From NCBI GenBank assembly GCA_964389205.1, contig CAYMDH010000015.1, positions 1 to 64,000 on the forward strand: DNA of 64,000 nucleotides. Direction: 5' to 3'. Both the position numbers and the translations under genes were made by a program. This stretch comes from Leptobacterium sp964389205 (GTDB lineage: Bacteria > Bacteroidota > Bacteroidia > Flavobacteriales > Flavobacteriaceae). Below the pieces are notes generated by a model. That model worked only from the letters and a program-made list of their open reading frames with translations. It searched no databases and was not told the origin of the DNA. This document shows positions 55,541 through 61,608 of the stretch, piece after piece; position 1 is the first letter of the stretch, and every line of letters begins with the position of its first letter.

Positions 55541-56938
55541 TTAAATAGTTTCAGCGATTTCTAATGCTGTATTTAAAGCACCCAATTTATTATACGTTTC
55601 TTGTAATTCATTTTCCGGATTAGATTCAGATACGATACCTGCTCCTGCTTGATAATGTAATTGATGATTTTTACTTAAGAAAGTTCTAATCATTATTGCA
55701 TGATTGAAATTTCCATCAAAATCCATAAAACCAATGGCTCCTCCATAAAAATCTCGATTATTTTTTTCATATCGTTCAATAAGTTGCATAGCCATATGCT
55801 TAGGTGCACCACTTAGTGTACCCGCAGGAAATGTATCTGCTACCACTTGCATAGTGTTAGTATTGGCATGCATTTGACCAGTTACTTTAGAGACTAAATG
55901 AATAACGTGAGAAAAAAATTGAACTTCTCTATAGGTATCTACTTTTACCATACTACCATGCCTGCTCAAATCATTTCTTGCTAAATCAACTAGCATTACA
56001 TGTTCTGCATTTTCTTTTTCATCTACAGCCAATTTTTTAGCGAGCTCTGCATCTTGTAAATCATTTCCAGTACGTTTAAAAGTACCAGCTATTGGATGAA
56101 TTTCTGCTTGCTTGTTTTTAACGATAAGTTGTGCTTCTGGGGAAGAACCAAATATTTTAAAATCCCCATAATCAAAATAAAATAAATAAGGAGAAGGGTT
56201 GATAGATCGTAAAGCTCTGTATACATTAAATTCATCACCTTTAAAGTTTTGTGAAAACCTTCTAGATAATACTAATTGAAATACATCACCTCTAAAACAA
56301 TGCTTTTTTCCTAACGCTACATATTTTTTATATTCTTCATCTTTTAAATTTGAGGAAGGTACTCCTTCTCTGGAGAAAGTATAGGTAGCAAAGTTTTTAA
56401 CCTGAAGTAATTGTGCAATTTCATCAATATTACTTTTTCCATCATAGCTGTGATCAAATATGTAAGCTTCATTTTTAAAATGATTAATGGCGATAATATT
56501 CTGGTAAATAGCATAATATATATCGGGAATATTAAGAGTGTCTTCTTTCTTAGAAATAGATATGTCTTCAAAGTACTTTACTGCATCATAAGCGATATAA
56601 CCAAACAAACCATTATTAATAAATTTAAAATCGTTTTTGGTAGTCTCGAAATGCTTGGAAAAAGAAGTTACCTCGTTTGGAACATTATGTTGATCGATGA
56701 GTTTGATTTCTTCTTTTTTACCATCAGGAAAACTCTTAAAAAGTATTTCGTTTTCAATTTTAATAGAAGCAATAGGGTTGCAGCATATATATGAAAAACT
56801 ATTATCATTGGCATGATAATCACTACTCTCTAAGAGCAAACTATTAGGATATTTATCTCTTATTTTTAAATAAACGCTTACAGGTGTAATTGTGTCTGCA
56901 AGAATCTTTTTGTAATTTGTTTTTAACTTGTAATTCAT
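55541..56938 (-). CDS. trpE: Anthranilate synthase component I
   Basis: First committed step of Trp synthesis, chorismate to anthranilate. 465 residues. N-terminal feedback-site region (LLLESSDYH, an LLESS motif for Trp binding), then the chorismate-binding core: GDVFQLVLSRRF, PEAQLIVKN, HPIAGTFKRTG, DEKENAEHVMLVDLARNDLSR, GTLSGAPKHMAMQLI, and GAGIVSESNPENE. Expression is preceded by an attenuator (56954-57075). Confidence 0.96.
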   Translation of the reverse strand: MNYKLKTNYKKILADTITPVSVYLKIRDKYPNSLLLESSDYHANDNSFSYICCNPIASIKIENEILFKSFPDGKKEEIKLIDQHNVPNEVTSFSKHFETTKNDFKFINNGLFGYIAYDAVKYFEDISISKKEDTLNIPDIYYAIYQNIIAINHFKNEAYIFDHSYDGKSNIDEIAQLLQVKNFATYTFSREGVPSSNLKDEEYKKYVALGKKHCFRGDVFQLVLSRRFSQNFKGDEFNVYRALRSINPSPYLFYFDYGDFKIFGSSPEAQLIVKNKQAEIHPIAGTFKRTGNDLQDAELAKKLAVDEKENAEHVMLVDLARNDLSRHGSMVKVDTYREVQFFSHVIHLVSKVTGQMHANTNTMQVVADTFPAGTLSGAPKHMAMQLIERYEKNNRDFYGGAIGFMDFDGNFNHAIMIRTFLSKNHQLHYQAGAGIVSESNPENELQETYNKLGALNTALEIAETI

Positions 56939-56953
56939 TTTAAATTATAATAT

Positions 56954-56985
56954 AAAAAAAGGCCTGTCGTGATTGACAAGCCTTT
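56954..56985 (-). terminator. trp attenuator terminator
   Basis: On the minus strand GGCTTGTC (56975-56982) pairs with GACAGGCC (56961-56968), with one G-U pair and an AATCAC loop, extended by AAA/TTT and followed by a run of T. It lies between the leader peptide and trpE. The competing antiterminator uses plus-strand 56967-56972 and 57018-57023. Confidence 0.88.
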
Positions 56986-57012
56986 GTATGTATTAATCTT
57001 ACTACAATAGTA

Positions 57013-57075
57013 CTAGCTCACGATATCTGAGATTCGTAAGTTCCACCACCAAGTATGATTTATTGTTTTATTCAT
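57013..57075 (-). CDS. trpL: trp operon leader peptide
   Basis: A 20-codon reading frame starting with ATG at 57075 and ending with TAG at 57013. It contains three Trp codons in a row (HTWWWNL). Position: 137 bp before trpE, upstream of a terminator. When charged tRNA-Trp is scarce, a ribosome stalled on WWW would cover region 1 (57034-57040). This frees region 2 (57017-57023) to pair with the terminator loop and arm. The peptide itself is probably only a sensor. Confidence 0.9.
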   Translation of the reverse strand: MNKTINHTWWWNLRISDIVS

Positions 57076-57093
57076 TTGTTCTTTTACTGAATT

Positions 57094-57101
57094 CAAAGAT
57101 A
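57094..57101 (-). promoter_or_regulatory. -7 element (TATCTTTG) of the trp operon
   Basis: Exact TAnnTTTG on the minus strand, 18 bp before the leader-peptide ATG. The transcript would start just downstream and have a leader of about 150 nt before trpE. Confidence 0.6.
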
Positions 57102-57208
57102 GAAATATTTTTCAAAGAAAAATTACTTTCTAAAATTTTTTAAGCCTTTTTATTTTTGATGTGTTATATATAACAATATGAAATTTAAATAGAATTAATA
57201 GGAAACAA

Positions 57209-57236
57209 AAAAACTCACCTTAAATGGTGAGTTTTT
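57209..57236 (-). terminator. Terminator after the yceI gene
   Basis: AAAAACTCACC (57209-57219) pairs with GGTGAGTTTTT (57226-57236) around a 6-nt loop; T-rich on the minus strand. It separates the MarR-nitroreductase-YceI operon from the trp promoter. Confidence 0.8.
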
Positions 57237-57256
57237 ATCTTATTTTGACTTTGTTT

Positions 57257-57835
57257 TTAGAATTCTAAATCTACAACCAAATCAAATTCATCATAAATTG
57301 TTTTATCTCCTAGATTATCAAAGAAGCTTCCAGAACCATAAGTTAAACCATAATCTGTTCTGTCAATTTTTAAAGCTCCAGTGGCTTTACTTCCATAAAT
57401 AGAAAGGTCAAAATTTATTTTTTTAGTTTTTCCTTTAATAGTTAAATCTGCGGTTACTGCATATGAGTTTTTACCATTCGATTTTACCTTAGTTATTGTT
57501 AATGATGATGTTGGATTTTCTGCCACATTAAAAAATTGTTCAGACTTCATATGCCCATCAAAATTTGCCTTTGATTTTCCTGTTAAATCATCACTACTAA
57601 CAGTTGTCATATCTATAACAAATTCTCCTCCAGTTAATTTATCTCCATCAAACATAAAGTGACCTGATTTAAGAGCAATACTTCCATAGTGAGAACCTGT
57701 TACTTTGTATCCTTTCCAGGTTACCTTACTTTCGGTAGTTTTGATTTCTTTTTTTTCTAATTCAATGTTTGTAAATGATGATGCACTAATTATAACAGTT
57801 AGTGCTAACGCAATGTTTAAAATTCTTTTTTTCAT
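57257..57835 (-). CDS. YceI-family periplasmic lipocalin-like protein
   Basis: 192 residues from the ATG at 57835. Signal peptide (MKKRILNIALALTVIISASSF). YceI beta-barrel that binds polyisoprenoid or other long hydrophobic chains: SKVTWKGYKVTGSHYGSI, GEFVIDMTTVSSDDL, LTIKGKTKKINFDL. The open frame extends 25 codons upstream to 57910, but that would overlap the nitroreductase gene and lacks a signal peptide. Third gene of the MarR-controlled unit. Confidence 0.92.
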   Translation of the reverse strand: MKKRILNIALALTVIISASSFTNIELEKKEIKTTESKVTWKGYKVTGSHYGSIALKSGHFMFDGDKLTGGEFVIDMTTVSSDDLTGKSKANFDGHMKSEQFFNVAENPTSSLTITKVKSNGKNSYAVTADLTIKGKTKKINFDLSIYGSKATGALKIDRTDYGLTYGSGSFFDNLGDKTIYDEFDLVVDLEF

Positions 57836-57863
57836 TTTTCTTTTTTTAATTATTAAATAGTAT

Positions 57864-58499
57864 TTATATGGTTGTAAATAAATCTTCATTTGATTTTCTA
57901 ACTTTAGCAAGTTGCTGCGTATGATCTTCTTTAGATCTGTACCCTAGTGCAACAACTACAGAAGGCGTGAGTCCTTTATCTTTTAATCCCAAAATAGTAT
58001 CGTATTGATCAGGTTCAAATCCTTCTATGGGACATGTGTCTATTCTTAACTCAGCAGCACCAGAAAGTAAGTTTCCTAAAGCAATATATGCTTGCCTAGA
58101 AGTCCAGTTGTTTTTTATATCTGAAGATAAAGGAGTGATTTTAGATTTCATAAAATCGCCATACCCTTTTAATTCTTCTTTGTCTATATTTCTTGTATTT
58201 GAAACGATATCTAAATAATTGTTTATAAAGTCGTCATTAACATCAATTTCATTACAAAAAATAAGTAAGTGAGAAGCATCGACAATTTGAGACTGCCTCC
58301 AAGATACTGATTGTAATTGTTTTCGGATATCTGTATTTTCAATTATAAGTACTCGGTAGGGCTGTAATCCATATGAAGAAGCAGACAAGCGAATTATCTC
58401 TTTAAGAGTATTGATATCTTCTGAAGCTATTTTTTTGGTTGTATCAAATTTTTTGGTAGCATATCTCCACTGTAAGCTTTCTATGTATGTAGTATTCAT
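57864..58499 (-). CDS. Nitroreductase-family NAD(P)H-dependent oxidoreductase
   Basis: 211-residue FMN flavoenzyme. FMN contacts RYATKKFDTTKKI near the N terminus, SASSYGLQPYRVL, and CPIEGFEPDQYDTILGL. Dimeric fold; likely reduces quinones or nitro compounds. Lies between marR (11 bp upstream) and yceI, a combination widespread in Bacteroidota for redox or aromatic stress. Confidence 0.92.
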   Translation of the reverse strand: MNTTYIESLQWRYATKKFDTTKKIASEDINTLKEIIRLSASSYGLQPYRVLIIENTDIRKQLQSVSWRQSQIVDASHLLIFCNEIDVNDDFINNYLDIVSNTRNIDKEELKGYGDFMKSKITPLSSDIKNNWTSRQAYIALGNLLSGAAELRIDTCPIEGFEPDQYDTILGLKDKGLTPSVVVALGYRSKEDHTQQLAKVRKSNEDLFTTI

Positions 58500-58510
58500 T
58501 GTTACAATTG

Positions 58511-58957
58511 TTAGATTTTATTTAATAATGCGTTTAACGATTCTAAGTCTTTAGTATCTAATTTTTCTGTGATAAAGTGTTCTGCTTTTTTTATTACTGT
58601 ATCCATTTTTTCTAAAGCTATTAAGCCATCTTTTGTAATAAATATCTCAACTTTTCTTCTATTGCTTTTGCAAATGCTTCTACTCACTAGTTTTTTAATA
58701 ATTAGTTTGTCTACTAATCTAGACGTATTGCTCATTTTACTAATCATTCGTTCATTTAAAGTAGATAAATTTGCAGCTTTACGATTTTGACCTCTTAAAA
58801 TACTTAGTACGTTGTATTGTTGAACAGATACATCAAAAGGTTTTAATACATCACTTATTAACTCATTAATTTTATTATTTATAAGTAATAAATGAATAAT
58901 TGTTTTTTTTCTTAAAGGTATTTCTTTAGATGATTTGATATATTTTTCAACATTCAT
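58511..58957 (-). CDS. MarR-family transcriptional regulator
   Basis: 148-residue winged-helix dimer. DNA-binding region YNVLSILRGQNRKAANLSTLNERMISKMSNTSRLVDKLI (helices 3-4), then wing with RSICKSNRRKVEIFITKDG. One Cys lies in the wing (CKSN) and could be redox-sensitive. First gene of the unit. A palindrome overlapping its own promoter lies immediately upstream, so autorepression is likely. Confidence 0.9.
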   Translation of the reverse strand: MNVEKYIKSSKEIPLRKKTIIHLLLINNKINELISDVLKPFDVSVQQYNVLSILRGQNRKAANLSTLNERMISKMSNTSRLVDKLIIKKLVSRSICKSNRRKVEIFITKDGLIALEKMDTVIKKAEHFITEKLDTKDLESLNALLNKI

Positions 58958-58959
58958 GT

Positions 58960-58990
58960 CAATACAATATTTGTATATACAAATGTATTG
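58960..58990. promoter_or_regulatory. MarR operator-like palindrome over the marR promoter
   Basis: ATTTGTATATACAAAT (58969-58984) is a perfect 16-bp palindrome. Outer arms CAATACA (58960-58966) and TGTATTG (58984-58990) are exact inverted copies. The minus-strand -7 element TACATTTG (58980-58987) lies inside it, and the marR ATG is 3 bp away. This is classic geometry for autorepression. Confidence 0.65.
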
Positions 58991-59162
58991 TAAAAACGAA
59001 TATATGAAATACTATAAGTGATAATTTTTTGTTAAATAATGATTGAAAATATCCAATATCTATAATTTTACTCTCAGAAATGAATTTTAAATAATAGTTT
59101 TTATTATTTAAATGCTTTGTTTTCAGTAAGTTTCTTATGAATAAATGGTTAATAAACAAAGG

Positions 59163-59726
59163 ATGAAAAATGTATTTTCGATAATTATTTTTGTATTTTT
59201 ATACAGTTGTAAGAGTGATAAAACAGCTCTTAATACATCGAGTACTTTAGAAAATTTGTCTAAAGTGTCTTTAGTAGAAGCTAAGGAAGTATTAGAAACA
59301 GAACGGTTGTCTTTAGAAATCTATGATTTTAAAGGTTTTGAACCTTTTTTGCATAAAGAAGATGATAAAACATATGTTATTAATTTTTGGGCAACTTGGT
59401 GTAAGCCTTGTATAGAAGAGCTGCCTTATTTTGAAGAGATTAATAAGAAGTATGCATCACAAAATGTTGAAGTAATTTTAGTGAGTTTAGATTTGCCAAG
59501 AATGTATGAAACTCATTTGATTCCTTTTATTGATGAAAAAGAATTGAAATCTACCATAATTGTATTAGATGACCCTAAACAAAATGATTGGATTCCAAAA
59601 GTTGATAAAGACTGGTCAGGTGCAATACCCGCAACCATAATATATAATAAAGATAAAAGAGAGTTTTTTGAAAAATCTTTCGATTATGATAATCTAAAAA
59701 ATACAGTAGGACAATTTATAAAATAA
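59163..59726 (+). CDS. TlpA-like thioredoxin-fold lipoprotein
   Basis: 187 residues from the ATG at 59163. Lipobox LYSCK places it in a membrane, facing the periplasm. TlpA/ResA-type thioredoxin fold with active site WATWCKPCIEELPYF and cis-Pro loop GAIPATIIYN. Probably an extracytoplasmic thiol reductant. An ATG at 59145 would add 6 residues. The redoxin gene follows 5 bp later, then a rhodanese: a thiol-redox cluster. Confidence 0.88.
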   Translation: MKNVFSIIIFVFLYSCKSDKTALNTSSTLENLSKVSLVEAKEVLETERLSLEIYDFKGFEPFLHKEDDKTYVINFWATWCKPCIEELPYFEEINKKYASQNVEVILVSLDLPRMYETHLIPFIDEKELKSTIIVLDDPKQNDWIPKVDKDWSGAIPATIIYNKDKREFFEKSFDYDNLKNTVGQFIK

Positions 59727-59731
59727 AAAAA

Positions 59732-60349
59732 ATGAAATCTTTAAAAAATATAGCATTACTCTTAATAGTTATTTCTACAGTATCATTTACGGTGTACAAA
59801 ACTGGAGCAGATGACGGATATAAAATTGGAGATTACACTTCAGATTTTAGCTTGAAAAATATAAATGGAGAAATGGTATCTCTTTCAGACTTTAAAGAAG
59901 CCAAAGGATTTTTAGTGATTTTTACATGTAATACTTGCCCTTATGCAATTGCATATGAAGATAGAATTATTGCATTAAATGAAAAATATAAAGCGCAAGG
60001 GGTTCCAGTAATCGCCATTAACCCAAACAACCCTCAGAAACAACCTGGTGATAGCTTTGATAAGATGAAAGTAAGAGCAAAAGAAAAAGGATTTTCATTC
60101 CCTTATTTATTTGATGAAGGCCAGAAAGTATATCCTCAATATGGAGCTACTCGTACCCCTCATGTTTTTCTATTAGAAAAAACTCAAGAAGGAAATAAAG
60201 TAAGATATATTGGTACTATTGATGATAATTATCAGGATGCAAGTGATGTAGAAACAAAGTATGTTGAAGATGCAGTTGATGCAATGTTGAGTGGTGAGGA
60301 AATTGAGGTTACAAATACACGTGCCATTGGATGTTCAATAAAGGTTTAA
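59732..60349 (+). CDS. Thioredoxin-family (AhpC/TSA-type) redoxin, secreted
   Basis: 205 residues. Signal peptide (LLLIVISTVSFTVY). Redoxin fold, FSLKNINGEMVSLSDF, then the CxxC active site FTCNTCPYAIAYEDRI, and cis-Pro loop YGATRTPHVFLL. It matches a broad Bacteroidota group of periplasmic thioredoxin-like proteins; whether it is a peroxidase or a reductase is not readable. In line with the TlpA gene. Confidence 0.88.
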   Translation: MKSLKNIALLLIVISTVSFTVYKTGADDGYKIGDYTSDFSLKNINGEMVSLSDFKEAKGFLVIFTCNTCPYAIAYEDRIIALNEKYKAQGVPVIAINPNNPQKQPGDSFDKMKVRAKEKGFSFPYLFDEGQKVYPQYGATRTPHVFLLEKTQEGNKVRYIGTIDDNYQDASDVETKYVEDAVDAMLSGEEIEVTNTRAIGCSIKV

Positions 60350-60412
60350 GTTTTTCATAAAAATTGTATAGAATATATTAATTATTTTATTTTTGAAAAT
60401 AAAAATATAGGA

Positions 60413-60724
60413 ATGGCAGATCTTACACAAGAAGAATGGGCAGAGCAGCTCAAAAATGATACAAATGTAGTTATATTAGATGTTAGAACGCAAGAGGAAG
60501 TAGAAGATGGATATATCGCAGATTCTAAAAATATTGATATTTATTTAGGACAAGGTTTTGTGGATGAAATTGAGAAATTAGATAAATCTAAAAACTATTA
60601 TATCTACTGTAGATCTGGAAAAAGAAGCGGACAAGCATGTGCTATAATGAATAGCCTAGGATTTGATAATGCATATAATTTACTAGGAGGTTTTATGGAG
60701 TGGGAAGGTGGAGTAGTAGAGTGA
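60413..60724 (+). CDS. Rhodanese-like domain protein
   Basis: 103-residue single rhodanese domain without a signal peptide. N-terminal DVRTQEEVEDGYI (the CH2A motif) and active-site loop YIYCRSGKRSGQA with catalytic Cys. Sulfur transfer or thiosulfate/cyanide detoxification. Third gene of the thiol-redox cluster; its terminator is at 60744. Confidence 0.92.
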   Translation: MADLTQEEWAEQLKNDTNVVILDVRTQEEVEDGYIADSKNIDIYLGQGFVDEIEKLDKSKNYYIYCRSGKRSGQACAIMNSLGFDNAYNLLGGFMEWEGGVVE

Positions 60725-60743
60725 TTATATAAATAATATATTA

Positions 60744-60774
60744 TAAAAAAAGCTTCCATATGGAAGCTTTTTTT
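60744..60774. terminator. Bidirectional terminator after the rhodanese gene and the RiPP-like gene
   Basis: AAGCTTCC-ATAT-GGAAGCTT is a perfect palindrome with an A-run and a T-run flanking it on both strands. It serves the rhodanese gene and the convergent peptide gene ending at 60789. Confidence 0.85.
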
Positions 60775-60788
60775 ATAAGTGAAGATTG

Positions 60789-60971
60789 TTAACATAGACC
60801 ATTTTCAGATAAGAAACAAAAGTCTAAGCAGCTCAAATTTGTTCTACATGGGTTGCTACATCCATTACCACAACTGTCGTGACCACCTTTTAAACTTTTA
60901 ATGGCACTTGTATTTAATTTAATAATAGTTGATTTGTTTAACCCTAGTTTTGTTAAAGATTTTGTTTTCAT
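60789..60971 (-). CDS. RiPP-precursor-like peptide 1 (six-Cys core)
   Basis: 60 residues. The leader runs to GG at 29-30: a basic start, LGLNKSTIIKLN and SIKSLKGG-like end (SAIKSLKGG). This resembles the short leaders of Bacteroidota class I lanthipeptide-like and rSAM-modified precursors (LxLNKxTIxxLN...KGG). The 30-residue core has six Cys in a spaced pattern (DSCGNGCSNPCRTNLSC, DFC, GLC) with Ser/Thr near them. No modification enzyme or transporter is seen in the window. It runs toward the terminator at 60744 on the minus strand. Confidence 0.7.
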   Translation of the reverse strand: MKTKSLTKLGLNKSTIIKLNTSAIKSLKGGHDSCGNGCSNPCRTNLSCLDFCFLSENGLC

Positions 60972-61008
60972 AATATTAATTTTAAAAATAATGCCTACTC
61001 TAATAGAA

Positions 61009-61028
61009 GTTTTCGGCTTCCCTTCTTA
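61009..61028. repeat. Short near-repeat, copy 1 (between peptides 1 and 2)
   Basis: GTTTTCGGCTT-C-CCTT-C-TTA. The second copy is at 61585-61604, 17 of 20 bases identical. Copy 1 lies in the 65-bp spacer upstream of peptide 1. Copy 2 abuts the truncated leader of peptide 3. Confidence 0.6.
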
Positions 61029-61036
61029 TATACGAT

Positions 61037-61204
61037 TTAGAAGCAAATGTCTTCGCTTTGAATTAAAAGGCAATCTTTAGCACTAGTAAAGAGTGGGTAT
61101 AAACTATCTGCACTTCCCCCTTTTATTTGCTTAGTAGAATTTTTGTTGAGTTGACCTATGGTTAATTTGTTTAATTCTAACTTTTTTAAAGATTTAATTT
61201 TCAT
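61037..61204 (-). CDS. RiPP-precursor-like peptide 2
   Basis: 55 residues, ATG at 61204, TAA at 61037. The leader has the same layout as peptide 1: basic start, LELNKLTIGQLN, and a KQIKGG end at 25-30. The 25-residue core contains two Cys (KDC and DIC), five Ser/Thr and acidic residues. The core differs from peptide 1, as expected for a precursor family. Same strand as peptide 1, 65 bp upstream of it, so probably one transcript ending at 60744. Confidence 0.65.
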   Translation of the reverse strand: MKIKSLKKLELNKLTIGQLNKNSTKQIKGGSADSLYPLFTSAKDCLLIQSEDICF

Positions 61205-61385
61205 ACTATTTTAATTAGTTTTTGCTTTTTTAATTCGAGATTTTTAGAATTTCTCTTATACCAAATTGATCATGAATTATTTTCCTAAATTAGAAGAGAA
61301 AAGAGTAAGTAAAAAGGGAGGCTGCCCTATTTTGGATGAAATGAGGTAAGAGTATAATGAAAATCAAAAAAAAGAAAATAAAAAA

Positions 61386-61405
61386 CCTCGGGATTTACCC
61401 CGAGG
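61386..61405 (-). terminator. Terminator after peptide 3
   Basis: CCTCGGG and CCCGAGG arms around a 6-nt loop, with a T-run on the minus strand (plus-strand 61375-61385). It ends the minus-strand transcript of peptide 3. The region 61205-61385 otherwise shows no convincing gene. Confidence 0.8.
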
Positions 61406-61432
61406 CTAGTATGTTTATGAAGTTATTAATAA

Positions 61433-61588
61433 TTAAGCTGCTCCTAAACAAATATTAATACCAAGTACGTTACCAATAGATTCATTTCCTTTACATCCAC
61501 AAGTTCCCTGACCTTTAATGGTATTCATTTTTTTCTCATTTAATTCAACAACTGTAGCTTTGTTTAATGCTAGTTTTTTTAAAGGTTT
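61433..61588 (-). pseudogene. RiPP-precursor-like peptide 3 without a start codon
   Basis: A minus-strand frame of 51 codons ending at 61433. Its sequence (KPLKKLALNKATVVELNEKK, then MNTIKGQG and a core TCGCKGNES...GINICLGAA) is a third precursor with three Cys in the core. KGQG replaces the usual KGG. No ATG, GTG or TTG precedes the leader before an in-frame stop. The codons before KPLKK come from the repeat copy at 61585-61604, so the 5' end looks deleted. The only in-frame ATG is Met21 (61528), inside the leader. Confidence 0.55.
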
Positions 61589-61604
61589 TCGGCTTTCCTT
61601 ATTT
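61585..61604. repeat. Short near-repeat, copy 2 (at the truncated leader of peptide 3)
   Basis: Matches 61009-61028 at 17 of 20 positions. Here it runs straight into the fifth leader codon region of peptide 3 rather than lying about 40 bp before a start codon. Confidence 0.6.
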
Positions 61605-61608
61605 TAAA

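Noticed and set aside
61272..61349. A 25-codon plus-strand frame with a KKGG-C stretch opposite the peptide genes
   Set aside because: It could be another GG-type peptide, but it is very short, lies opposite to the other peptides, and has no leader-like LNK core.
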